Positions 43,856-52,572 of a stretch of DNA of 64,000 nucleotides are shown piece by piece. The stretch lies in the NCBI GenBank assembly GCA_037968995.1, contig JBBKWP010000160.1, positions 1-64,000 on the forward strand, in the 5' to 3' direction. The translations under genes were made by a program, and so were the position numbers. Every line of letters starts with the position of its first letter. Within the stretch, counting starts at the first letter, position 1. Under the pieces are notes generated by a model that was not told the DNA's origin, made no database searches, and saw only the letters and a program-made list of their open reading frames with translations. The stretch is from JAEXNA01 sp037968995. Its GTDB lineage: Bacteria; Vulcanimicrobiota; Xenobia; Xenobiales; JADMJV01.

Positions 43856-45354
43856 AGCGGTTCCCTGTTGAACTTGCCCCAGTCATCTTGAAAATAACGG
43901 ACCAAAACCTGGTCAAAGATCCGGTTGACCTTGGCGGTGACCCTGACCATGTCGTTGGGAAAGGAGAAGAGTCGAGGCAACTCCTCCGGATTTAAGAAAC
44001 GAGTCGCGAAAGGAAACGGGCCAGTAAATTCGAGATCTTCCTTTGACGCCAGCAAGAAGCCCCATTCTCCAAACGAGGGAACGTAGACGTGGTACGGACG
44101 CACCTTTAAACCCACGGATTCCACCGTAGCCACCACACTCCAGTAAGTATTCGGCGCCGCCAGTGGAGAGGAACACTGCACAGCGAACAGGCCGTCGGAA
44201 TTGAGGCGTTGGGTTAAGCGCCGGTAGAAGTGGTCTGTGTAGAGTTTCCCTACCGCGTAGTTGCTGGGATCTGGAAAATCTACCAATGCCAAGTCATAGC
44301 TCTCGCCGGGTTGCTCCAACCAGCGAAAAGCGTCATCAACAACCACCTGCACTTTGGGAGAACTCAAGGCGTGATTATTAAGTCGAGCGAGTTCCTGATT
44401 GTCACGAAAGAGACTGATCATCTGTTTGTCGAGTTCGACTATGGTGATCTCTTCCACACGGGGGTCCTTGAGAAGATCTCGAACGGCAAGTCCGTCTCCT
44501 CCCCCCAAAACCAGTACCTTCTTGGGGTTAGGGTGGGCAACCAAGGCCGGCACCACTAGCCCTTCATGATATCGGTACTCATCGTATGTGCTAAATTGCA
44601 GATTCCCGTTCAGGTAAAGACGAGTTTCAAAACGGTCGTTGGTGACGGCGATCCGCTGATAGGGGGTCTGCTCAGACAGCACTACCGGTGAGGGGTAGAG
44701 TCCGTCCTCGGCCCATTTCGTGATCTGGTCCGCCCCCACGAAGCCGGCGGCGTTCAATACGAAGACCACGACTCCCTGAGCGATAATGGGTGCCCATCGA
44801 CCTTCTTTCTGAAACTTGATGGCGAAGGCGAGAGCGACTCCCACGTTGAGACATCCAAACATAAAGGACGTGCGAATCAGGCCCAAATGAGGAACCAGAA
44901 ACAGTGGAAACAGAACCGACGCGGCCAAAGCTCCCACATAGTCTAAAGCCAAAACCTGAGATACAAGATCGCGAAAGGGTAGATGGTCTTTCAGGATTCT
45001 TAGAATGAGTGGGATCTCTAGTCCAACCAACATACCGATGAGGAAGACCAATCCGTAAAGAACGGGACGAAATCCTACGCCTTGAGAGAAGACTACGAAC
45101 AGGAGCGCCGCGGAACAGCCTCCCAAAAGACCGACCAGAATCTGAACCTGGACAAACACCATCACTAAGCCGCGACGGACATACTGGGCAAAAAACGACC
45201 CGACACCCATGGCGAAAAGATAGGATCCGATGATAGTGGAGAACTGAAGAATGGAATCCCCCAGAAGGTACGACGCTAACGCGCCGGCTATCAATTCATA
45301 GACAAGACCGCACGTGGCGACCAAAAAAACCGAGAATAATAAAAATCCAACCAA
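43852..45354 (-). CDS. Membrane-fused spermidine synthase-like aminopropyltransferase
   Basis: 500 residues. Residues 1-215 hold about seven hydrophobic helices (first: LLFSVFLVATCGLVYELIAG). The cytosolic part from 225 on is a spermidine-synthase fold: VLVLGGGDGLAVRDLL (SAM site), ITIVELDKQM, and LVDFPDPSNYAVGKLYT (the D-x-x-DP active-site loop). Fusions of this type occur with DUF4178 and small membrane proteins in conserved operons linked to envelope stress. Product and acceptor are unknown. It is coupled to the amine oxidase and preceded by the 57-residue microprotein. Confidence 0.9.
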   Translation of the reverse strand: MVGFLLFSVFLVATCGLVYELIAGALASYLLGDSILQFSTIIGSYLFAMGVGSFFAQYVRRGLVMVFVQVQILVGLLGGCSAALLFVVFSQGVGFRPVLYGLVFLIGMLVGLEIPLILRILKDHLPFRDLVSQVLALDYVGALAASVLFPLFLVPHLGLIRTSFMFGCLNVGVALAFAIKFQKEGRWAPIIAQGVVVFVLNAAGFVGADQITKWAEDGLYPSPVVLSEQTPYQRIAVTNDRFETRLYLNGNLQFSTYDEYRYHEGLVVPALVAHPNPKKVLVLGGGDGLAVRDLLKDPRVEEITIVELDKQMISLFRDNQELARLNNHALSSPKVQVVVDDAFRWLEQPGESYDLALVDFPDPSNYAVGKLYTDHFYRRLTQRLNSDGLFAVQCSSPLAAPNTYWSVVATVESVGLKVRPYHVYVPSFGEWGFLLASKEDLEFTGPFPFATRFLNPEELPRLFSFPNDMVRVTAKVNRIFDQVLVRYFQDDWGKFNREPL

Positions 45355-45390
45355 AATGCTACCGTACGACTTCCAAGTGCCTTGTGACGA

Positions 45391-45564
45391 CTACTTACTA
45401 GAGAAGAAAAAGAAACTCGACGACCGTCGAGTCGATCCCCCATGACTGGTGTAGATATCGGGCTTTGGCAGGGTCTGATTGTTGTCGAATGCGACCCCCC
45501 GAAATTCGAGAAGTAAGAACAGACAAAAAACGCATCCCGCCAAAGCCATATACATCGTTTTCAT
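45391..45564 (-). CDS. 57-residue membrane/exported microprotein
   Basis: A short frame not expected by chance in this place: AAGGAGA stands 8 bases before its ATG, it lies 18 bases after the DUF4178 gene and 36 bases before the spermidine-synthase-like gene, all on one strand. The product starts MKTMYMALAGCVFCLFLLLE (one membrane or signal helix with two Cys) and continues with a polar tail (DNNQTLPKPDIYTSHGG) ending in Ser/Phe-rich SSSFFFF. It may be a small membrane partner of the operon. No homology can be asserted. Confidence 0.7.
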   Translation of the reverse strand: MKTMYMALAGCVFCLFLLLEFRGVAFDNNQTLPKPDIYTSHGGSTRRSSSFFFFSSK

Positions 45565-45582
45565 AGGAATCTCTCCTTCGGC

Positions 45583-47547
45583 TTACGCGTGATCAGAATT
45601 GTACCATCTCTTGGTCTCGAAGCTGGAGCGTCGGGCCGTGATGTAGAGCGGAATCGGTATCAATATGAGCAGCAGCATCCACCACCATCCCCAAACGCGA
45701 ACGCCTTTACGCAGGTCGATGGTGTAGGTGACGGATTCGGTATTGGCCCCCGCCTTCGACACATCTGGCATCTCTACCGAAGCAGAAGTGGTTCCCGATT
45801 TCACGGACCAAAGGAGCTTGTAGGTCCCCGCCGGGATCCCGGAAATCCGAACCGATTCTGCCGAGCGACCAGACCCCGAATAGTGCTGCAGGGTCTTCCC
45901 AACAGACGTTACCTTCTTGGTCTCGGTGTTGACCAATTGCGTGTCTACAAAGAGCCAGCGGTTGGTCATAGAGCCTGCGAATTCAAAACTTACGTTTCCG
46001 CGACCAGCGAGCGTGAAGGGTTTCGATTCCTGGGGAATAGACTTCGTAAACGGCTTGTAGATTTGAGGGCCTGAAGTGAAGACTTTAGAGCCTGACCCCG
46101 ACACAATACCGGTCACTAAAAGAGCCAAGCTCACCAGACTTGCAATCCAGAACGTCTTCCAAACTCCGCGATGCGTCTCTTCTAACGGATTCGGCTCGTT
46201 GGGAGCAACCCCGACTGGGGGCCGAAGGCGGGCCTGGAGCTTAAAAAGAGTCTGAACCTCGGAGGGGCTTATATAACGTCCTTGAGACCAGACAAATCCA
46301 GTCGGAGAAGCCTCCATCGAAAGCATATAAGGAGGCGCCACGTAGTCGAAGTTCGTCGCATCTTCACCGATGCGGATTCTCCAGTAAAACTCCCCGGCCA
46401 CAGCGATGACCTCAGGAGTTGACGACTGAAAGTGACGATACTTGACCCCTTCGTAGGTGATGGCTTGCTGGTCGGGGCGCCCTACCGGTTGGCTGCCGCG
46501 GAGGGGAAGGTCCTCCAAGGTCTGCATGAGATTGAAGTGTCCCTCGCTCTCCACCAACCAGCGATATCCGTCTTCGCGATTGTAAAGAAGGTACTCAACC
46601 CAGGGGTACCTGACACCCTCGTAGGTCACGCACTTCTTGACAAACCCGATAAGCTTGTAAAGAAACCCTTCAATGGTCGCCTCGGATCCCAGGGGAACCG
46701 TAACGCCTTGCTGGACTTCCTCGCGCATTGACTCTTCGCGCCAAATGACCTCAAGCTTGGAATCCCCAATATCCACCGCGGAGCCACAGTACTCACAAAC
46801 CAAGACCTTGGACCGGACTCCACCCTCCACCGTATGTGGCGCCCCGCAGGTTGGACAGTTGAACTTCTCAACTCCAGCCTTGCTGACAGACGAGGTCTTC
46901 TGCTCCGAACTGGACCCGCCGGAGTCGCCTTCGGCACGAAGACCGATAAATCCGAAAGCCGGAAACTTTTTATACTCTCCCATAAACAGGAGAGGCGGAG
47001 ACTCCGAATAGTCGATGGTCGCCGCTCGACCCGAAGCCGAACGAAAATCGAAGGTAACGTACGGCACCGCGCTGTTCACCACGAAGGGAAGTTCCCCCTC
47101 AAAAGACACGACCGAACTCGTCACCACGCCGGTCGCGACGAAAGTCTCTCCATCGAGGGCGATGGCGTCGCCGAGGGCGAGTTGAGAAGCCGACGGTAGT
47201 CCCCCACCCGCCTTGGCCTTTGTATTGATGAAATACTCCCCCATCGCCTCGCCCAGCCACCCGGTGCTGCTATCGGAGTAGAGGAGATGCCATTCGTTCC
47301 AAAAGCCGTCTCCAAACGACACCTGGATGCGGCCGATCAGCTCAAAAGCTTTGCCACCGTGTTCACCCTGTGTCCCCAAGCGCAAAGGAGATCCATCCGG
47401 CTGAAGTTCCGCGACTTTCCCGATCTGATCGACGTTAGCGCCTTCCCTGACCAGCAAAGAGTCGCAAGCTGAGCAAACGGCGTGGGTTGAAAATTCAGTG
47501 CGGAAGTCCACCTGACTTCCGCATGTAGGGCAATTGACCGAAACCAC
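45583..47547 (-). CDS. Double DUF4178 membrane protein with zinc ribbons
   Basis: 654 residues from GTG. Two copies of zinc ribbon plus DUF4178 are visible: CPTCG...CSAC (Cys 6, 9, 25, 28) with GFWNEWHLLY, and NCPTCGAPH...CEYCG with WVEYLLYNREDGYRWLVE. A membrane helix (TFWIASLVSLALLVTG) near 470, an extracytoplasmic beta-rich part and a terminal helix (GWWWMLLLILIPIPLYITA) follow. DUF4178 is repeatedly found with spermidine-synthase-like and small membrane proteins in other genomes, the same company as here. No ribosome-binding site is evident at the start, which follows an intercistronic hairpin. Confidence 0.87.
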   Translation of the reverse strand: MVSVNCPTCGSQVDFRTEFSTHAVCSACDSLLVREGANVDQIGKVAELQPDGSPLRLGTQGEHGGKAFELIGRIQVSFGDGFWNEWHLLYSDSSTGWLGEAMGEYFINTKAKAGGGLPSASQLALGDAIALDGETFVATGVVTSSVVSFEGELPFVVNSAVPYVTFDFRSASGRAATIDYSESPPLLFMGEYKKFPAFGFIGLRAEGDSGGSSSEQKTSSVSKAGVEKFNCPTCGAPHTVEGGVRSKVLVCEYCGSAVDIGDSKLEVIWREESMREEVQQGVTVPLGSEATIEGFLYKLIGFVKKCVTYEGVRYPWVEYLLYNREDGYRWLVESEGHFNLMQTLEDLPLRGSQPVGRPDQQAITYEGVKYRHFQSSTPEVIAVAGEFYWRIRIGEDATNFDYVAPPYMLSMEASPTGFVWSQGRYISPSEVQTLFKLQARLRPPVGVAPNEPNPLEETHRGVWKTFWIASLVSLALLVTGIVSGSGSKVFTSGPQIYKPFTKSIPQESKPFTLAGRGNVSFEFAGSMTNRWLFVDTQLVNTETKKVTSVGKTLQHYSGSGRSAESVRISGIPAGTYKLLWSVKSGTTSASVEMPDVSKAGANTESVTYTIDLRKGVRVWGWWWMLLLILIPIPLYITARRSSFETKRWYNSDHA

Positions 47548-47579
47548 ACCACAAGAATTTGCGCTGGGAGGTTCGATCC

Positions 47580-47608
47580 CTTTCCTATCGGGAAAAACGA
47601 TAGGAAAG
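47580..47608 (-). promoter_or_regulatory. Perfect intercistronic hairpin ahead of the DUF4178 gene
   Basis: An 11-bp perfect stem (CTTTCCTATCG with CGATAGGAAAG) around a 7-base loop lies between the stop of the membrane-protein gene and the DUF4178 start, both on the reverse strand. It has no T-run, so it is not a standard terminator; mRNA processing, stabilisation or attenuation is more likely. Confidence 0.6.
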
Positions 47609-47618
47609 CGCGCGTCCT

Positions 47619-48686
47619 TTAGGGCGTGTTGGCGTCCCTTGAGGGTAAAGGTTCCGCCGCGTCATTAGACTCGAACACCGGGCTGGCCCGGCGCTTCCAA
47701 ATAAATCCGTCCAAAATATAGTGAGTCAATTGGGGCACAGCCAAGAGGGGCACCAACAGCACCTCCCAACTCCCGACATCCCACGCGCTTCCGAAAAGCC
47801 AGGCGTGTTCGTGCCACATAGCGCGGTCCCAGATCATCTCCTCGGTGTAGGCGAGAATCCAGATCATCGCCAGCGGAAGAAAAACTTGAGAGAGCTTGAA
47901 CCTGGGACGCTCGCCACGCTCTTTTTGGCGATACCAATAGACGAGAGCCATGTAAGGCAGGCCGTGAATCAACACGTTGGTCACCGTGAAGGCGTAGTCG
48001 CTGTTGAAGACCACGATACCCAAGTACCAGCAGAGCCAGGTTGTGAAGACGACGGTGTCCTTGCCGGGGTGCCCCCGCCCCTCCCAATAGGTTTTCGCCG
48101 CTTTCACAGCGTAGGCCAACAGTACCAGCCAATACACGGGCTCCAGGCTCGAGACCCAAACTTCGGGCAAACGGGAGAAATCGCCCTCTAAGAACCACCA
48201 AAAGCGCCGTGGAAGATGGGCATGCCACCAAAGCAGCGGATAAAGCGTCGCCGCATAGACCGCCGCCGCGTCAAGGTAGAACTCCCAATCGCGAGCCTCT
48301 TCGGCTCGACGTCTGTAGAGCGCTACCCAGCCGTACTGTTGCCGGACAAAATGCCAGACCGCGAGGTAGGCCAAGCATCTCCAAAAAACATTCGGTCCCA
48401 GTTGATACAACTGCCATCCGAGAAGAAAGCTGACCACCGGTACACCGAAATAGAGATAGGGTCGTCGACGAACCTCCCTGCTGTCGAAGTAGACTCGAAA
48501 TCCGGTGGACCAGACGTGAGCGACATCCACCAGAAGGACGGCATAGACCCAAGTCCAGTCTGGAGATTCTTGGTGAAGAATTCCCAGATAGCCACCGACC
48601 GCCAAGGCCAGAAGGCTGGCCAGACAGCTGCCCCAAAAAACGACCATATCGGCCCTGGGGCTGAATATCCACCAACGATCTAGCAC
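47619..48686 (-). CDS. Polytopic membrane protein with conserved-looking histidine motifs
   Basis: 355 residues with about eight hydrophobic helices. Histidines recur at membrane edges in suggestive blocks: VDVAHVWSTGFRVY, LAVWHFVRQQYGW, LIHGLPYMAL and LTHYILDGFIWK. This pattern recalls di-iron membrane oxygenase or carotenoid-cleavage folds, but I cannot match a family. It is the first gene of the DUF4178 operon (71 bases to the next, with a hairpin between). Function unknown; a membrane redox or lipid-modifying enzyme is a guess. Confidence 0.75.
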   Translation of the reverse strand: MLDRWWIFSPRADMVVFWGSCLASLLALAVGGYLGILHQESPDWTWVYAVLLVDVAHVWSTGFRVYFDSREVRRRPYLYFGVPVVSFLLGWQLYQLGPNVFWRCLAYLAVWHFVRQQYGWVALYRRRAEEARDWEFYLDAAAVYAATLYPLLWWHAHLPRRFWWFLEGDFSRLPEVWVSSLEPVYWLVLLAYAVKAAKTYWEGRGHPGKDTVVFTTWLCWYLGIVVFNSDYAFTVTNVLIHGLPYMALVYWYRQKERGERPRFKLSQVFLPLAMIWILAYTEEMIWDRAMWHEHAWLFGSAWDVGSWEVLLVPLLAVPQLTHYILDGFIWKRRASPVFESNDAAEPLPSRDANTP

Positions 48687-48881
48687 GACCTATAGCTTAG
48701 ACTTCTCTGGCTCACTGTCCCTCCCGTATTGGTAAAACGCCCCCTTGAGGCGAGGCGTCGGTGAAGGTCGTTTCTTAAATTGTTATCGAAATGTTAACAT
48801 GTAATCTGGGACAAACATTCTCGATTCCACTAAATTAGTTTATATTGCACTAACGATCACCTTATATTTGGAGAGATTTCT

Positions 48882-51227
48882 ATGCCAGACCCCACACAAT
48901 TTCGAATCGGCGGCGTGCCGTTGGACCCCAGACGGTTCAACAAGGAGTCCCTCGACAAAATTCACAAGGCTGCTGAAGCCGCCGAGCCTACCGAGGGAAA
49001 GGAGGAGGTCTTAGCGACTCTCAAAGAACTTCGGGATACGGGTGAGGTCCCGACAGATAGCTTTGATGGCATCTACCAGTATCAGAAGCAAGTCAAGGAA
49101 GAATACTATTCTGACAACGATCGTTTCTGGGACACTTACAACTCCAATGGCAAAAACTTTAAAGATCCCACGATCATCGGCATCAAAAATGAAATTGGCG
49201 CGAGCGGCAGTTTCCTAGGAAAATATGACGCTCTCAAGGACTCCCTCCGGGAATCCACCGCACTGGCCGCGGTGCAAGGTCTTGCAGGGGGCAGTTTTGG
49301 CCCCACCGGTGTCGTGGCTGGGTACGCCGCCTGGGCTAACGGTTCCAACTGGAACGGCACGGCGCAGAAAAACACCGCGGAACTGGTAGAAACCTACAAT
49401 CAGTTCTTATCTGGGGATTCCCGTATGATTTCGGAAGGGAACAGCGTCCAGCAAGTTCACCGTGAAGAACTCTGGAGAGCCCTCGGCACGATGACCGCGG
49501 ACGCCAAGGCATCCGGCGAAGCTGGCAACCCTCTACCGATCACCGCACAGTACTACGAGTTGACCTCGCCCGAAATGATCGGAAATTTAGCTGGCGCCGC
49601 CAAAGCCGGTAGTAAACTGCGTCTCAATCTCGATCCGGGTCGTCTCTCCTACCCGTCGAAGGACCGCGAGACAAAAAAGAATTACTTCGAAACCGACGAT
49701 ATTCCGGATAAGATGCGTACCATCCTACAGTTCACCCAGATCGAGGGCGCCGATGTCGGTGTCTCCATCTTTCCTATGGAACAAGAACTCGGCAACCCCG
49801 AAGACCTCATGCACCGCAAGATTCTTCGAGTCGGCGACAAAGTTCTTATGAGTGGAATGAACGCCAATATGGGTTCAGGAGAAAATATCGACGCCGGATA
49901 CATCATCGAAGGACCCGGGGCGAGCAAGCTCACTGAGAACCTGGTTCGAGATATCGGTAAGTCCACCGGAGTAGGACTCGAAGAGATCTGGGGCGCCGAC
50001 CACATCGAGAAGTTCCGCACGGAAGATCTCCGCATGGGGCAGCGTGGAATCACCGCCCTTTTGGACGGCCTCGCCGGACCTGGACCCGCGGGAACTGACC
50101 GCCCTAGCACAAAAAACCTCGGCGAACTCGAAGCCCTCGCGAAAAAGGCAGGCGTCGATCTGAAAACGATGTTCGACGTTTCTCCGGAGAAATACGAAGC
50201 GACTTTGGGCGCCATTGCGCAAGGCAAAGGAGAAGCAAGCCTCTCCACTGAGGGCAAAGAGAAGCTTCTGTCGCTCATAGGCAAGGCCGTGGCCGCGACC
50301 CAAACCGAGAAGAACAAAGCTGCGCTGGGAGACATTGACCTTCCGTCGGACAAGAAAGTCGGTAAGACTCGCGTAGATATCGCTGACCTACCCGCGGAAC
50401 GGGAAGTCTTGACCATTAACGCCATCAGCGAAGCCGAAGAATTCGTGTATCTTCCAGGTTTTGTGGTCACTAGAGCTGTGGCCGGCGCGATCGTCGCCAA
50501 GAAAGAAGAGATGGAAGCCCAAGGCAAAACGCTGGACGTCCGTGTCATCGCAGACTCCGGGATCTATCCTGACGGTGGTACGCCGAACACTTGGGGGGTC
50601 AATTTCCTAGAAGATCACGGCGTCCCCACGAAATGGTCCAAGCTCACTCGAACCGGATCGCACGACCGAAAAATCCACGCCAAACAGTTGCTGACCGACA
50701 AGGGTGAGATCGCCGGATCTACTAACTTTAGCAACAAAGGCATGAAAGAAAACTGGGAAACTTCAGCCTACGTGCACTTCGAAGCGGACGACAAAGATGC
50801 GATCGCGCTACGAGACGCATCAAAAAAGCAGTTCGAAGATCTCTGGGACAACGACTGTTATGACCTCTCAAGCACAGACTACTCGGCCTCGAAAAACTCT
50901 TTCGCGCATCCCGATGCCAAAGAATGGGCTACCGCCCAGGGCCGCAACGCGCGAAGTAAGGAAGTCATCGCCAAAATCCAAGACTACGAAGTCGAGACGG
51001 GTAAACTCGTTTCCGGATTTATGGCCAATCCTGACTACAAGGCCGTGTTCGATGGTTTTGTTGCTAAGGGATACTCCGAGGGTGATGCGGCGATTCTTGC
51101 CGCTGACAAGCACTTCGGCGTCAAAGAGTTCCGCGAAATGCGGAACAATCTGCCCACCAACCAAGAACTCGTTCAGCTCGAGAAAAAGGTTGAAAACTGG
51201 AAAGCTCGGTACGGCGGCAAAGAATAG
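48882..51227 (+). CDS. Phospholipase D-fold protein with long unique N-terminal region
   Basis: 781 residues. Two HKD-type motifs are present: HRKILRVGD (His311, Lys313, Asp319; one residue longer than standard spacing) followed by SGMNAN, and HAKQLLTD (His599, Lys601, Asp606) followed by GSTNFS. The first 200 residues, with GLAGGSFGPTGVVAGYAAW, and the linker between the two halves are not recognised. No signal peptide is present. PLD-fold enzymes act on phospholipids or nucleic acids; which applies is open. The upstream 195 bp are AT-rich with a TATATT at 48840-48845, and GGAGAG precedes the ATG. A terminator follows. Confidence 0.85.
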   Translation: MPDPTQFRIGGVPLDPRRFNKESLDKIHKAAEAAEPTEGKEEVLATLKELRDTGEVPTDSFDGIYQYQKQVKEEYYSDNDRFWDTYNSNGKNFKDPTIIGIKNEIGASGSFLGKYDALKDSLRESTALAAVQGLAGGSFGPTGVVAGYAAWANGSNWNGTAQKNTAELVETYNQFLSGDSRMISEGNSVQQVHREELWRALGTMTADAKASGEAGNPLPITAQYYELTSPEMIGNLAGAAKAGSKLRLNLDPGRLSYPSKDRETKKNYFETDDIPDKMRTILQFTQIEGADVGVSIFPMEQELGNPEDLMHRKILRVGDKVLMSGMNANMGSGENIDAGYIIEGPGASKLTENLVRDIGKSTGVGLEEIWGADHIEKFRTEDLRMGQRGITALLDGLAGPGPAGTDRPSTKNLGELEALAKKAGVDLKTMFDVSPEKYEATLGAIAQGKGEASLSTEGKEKLLSLIGKAVAATQTEKNKAALGDIDLPSDKKVGKTRVDIADLPAEREVLTINAISEAEEFVYLPGFVVTRAVAGAIVAKKEEMEAQGKTLDVRVIADSGIYPDGGTPNTWGVNFLEDHGVPTKWSKLTRTGSHDRKIHAKQLLTDKGEIAGSTNFSNKGMKENWETSAYVHFEADDKDAIALRDASKKQFEDLWDNDCYDLSSTDYSASKNSFAHPDAKEWATAQGRNARSKEVIAKIQDYEVETGKLVSGFMANPDYKAVFDGFVAKGYSEGDAAILAADKHFGVKEFREMRNNLPTNQELVQLEKKVENWKARYGGKE

Positions 51228-51255
51228 CCCGCCACCGCAGAAGTCCTCTCGAGAA

Positions 51256-51287
51256 AGAGCCCCCGAAACCGGGGACTCTTTTTTTTT
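51256..51287 (+). terminator. Rho-independent terminator of the PLD-fold gene
   Basis: A stem of AGAG-CCCC with GGGG-CTCT (one C-A mismatch, loop CGAAAC) is followed by eight or more T, 29 bases after the stop codon. Confidence 0.85.
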
Positions 51288-51498
51288 AGGTCTCTTCGGA
51301 ATACGCAGGCTTACCTTGTGACTTGGAAGATGGCGTTGCCCATTTCGTTTTCTCACTCTTTCGCGCACGGACCGATGTCAACGCCGGGGGGTCGCTGGCC
51401 GGGAAGGATTCCACACTTGCCTCCTCCACTCTATCTTTTTTTCGATGAGCGCTTTCATTGCTTTCTTCCTTGGACTTTTCTTTGGACTTGTCAGACAT
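51286..51498 (-). CDS. Small acidic/basic protein with ESFPASDPPA motif
   Basis: 70 residues, highly charged and Ser-rich, probably disordered. The central block VEEASVESFPASDPPALT is a short motif that recurs in small hypothetical proteins of many bacteria, which supports this being a true gene. No function is known to me. It converges with the PLD gene; its stop lies in that gene's terminator T-run. Confidence 0.65.
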   Translation of the reverse strand: MSDKSKEKSKEESNESAHRKKDRVEEASVESFPASDPPALTSVRARKSEKTKWATPSSKSQGKPAYSEET

Positions 51499-51680
51499 TC
51501 GTCACACCTCGCTTCTCAAATGAGCGTAGTCCTAAACGTCCTACGCTAGAAGATGCCTGACGATAAGCGACGTCCATCCAAACGGATAGTCCAAGATGAG
51601 CTTTGAATCTAGACCGCAGCCGTTGAACGGGGAGTCCATCTCGTCTGAGAGGTGATCTCGAAAACATTGGGTAATTTCCA

Positions 51681-52166
51681 ATGCACACTTTATCAAGGAA
51701 GTACCAAGTGTCCTCACCGAACCTGAAGCCTTTTGAAGATATTCTCTCGAAGCGTACAACCCGCGCCGATCTCGAGCACTTCCTAGAACTCCTGATGGAA
51801 GAGAACTTCGCCGAACGTGGTTGTCTTTGGCTTGAGAAAGACAACGAAATGTCTTTCGTTTACCACGGCGACGAAGAACTCCGCGATCGATTTCCGTTCA
51901 GCCGACAAGTCGTGGACTCAGTTTTAGAACACGGACGAGGATTTGTCAGCTTCGATTCTCGAACGGACGAGCGTCTCGGCCCCAGCCAGAGCATCGCCGT
52001 CAACAACGTGCGCTCTTGTCTATGCGCGGCCGCGAAGGGGAGCAATGGAGAAATTCAGGCCATCGCCTATTTTGACAACTGTGCCTCCGTGGGAAACTTC
52101 ACCGAAACGGATCTTGAGTTTTTGAATCAAGTGATGGAGATCTTTGAAAAGTCTCTCGCCCGCTAA
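51681..52166 (+). CDS. GAF-domain protein
   Basis: 161 residues, single domain. The C-terminal half, with SQSIAVNNVRSCLCAAA, AIAYFDN and FTETDLEFLNQVMEIFE, shows the usual GAF ending; the N-terminal helix contains LEHFLELLMEENFAERG and LWLEKD. No output domain is attached, so it is a stand-alone small-molecule or redox sensor, or a partner for another signalling protein such as the Ser/Thr kinases. Ligand unknown. Confidence 0.82.
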   Translation: MHTLSRKYQVSSPNLKPFEDILSKRTTRADLEHFLELLMEENFAERGCLWLEKDNEMSFVYHGDEELRDRFPFSRQVVDSVLEHGRGFVSFDSRTDERLGPSQSIAVNNVRSCLCAAAKGSNGEIQAIAYFDNCASVGNFTETDLEFLNQVMEIFEKSLAR

Positions 52167-52239
52167 CTCCCGAGGCCGTACGAGCCCTAGCCCTCTTTGC
52201 CTGAGCCAAAAGAGCTTGCATCGCAAAATGTCCGGACAT

Positions 52240-52270
52240 AAAGAAAGAAGCTTGGTTTCCCAAGCTTCTT
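52240..52270 (-). terminator. Terminator of tRNA-fMet
   Basis: An 11-bp perfect stem (AAGAAGCTTGG with CCAAGCTTCTT, loop GAAA on the reverse strand) followed by TTCTTT begins 4 bases after the CCA end of the tRNA. Confidence 0.85.
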
Positions 52271-52273
52271 GTG

Positions 52274-52350
<77 letters not shown>

Positions 52351-52361
52351 TCGACAATTGG

Positions 52362-52390
52362 AGTATAGGCCCTCCCCGCTCACCTGTCAA
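52362..52390 (-). promoter_or_regulatory. Sigma-70-type promoter of tRNA-fMet
   Basis: On the reverse strand TTGACA (52385-52390) and TATACT (52362-52367) are separated by exactly 17 bases. The predicted start falls a few bases before the tRNA 5' end at 52350. It is the clearest promoter in the window and shows that this organism uses the common housekeeping consensus. Confidence 0.9.
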
Positions 52391-52572
52391 CCATCAGTCA
52401 CTATTTTTTCGCAACCGATTCTCCTAGCCCGTGCGTTACCGAATGGTCGTGCTGCCAATTCCTTGGGACCAAAGGGCGGGAGTTAGAGCTATGAAGGGGA
52501 GCCCAAACCACTTTCCCGGAAGACCCGCCAAGACCGATACAAATCTTTAACAACACGAACAAGGACCACACG

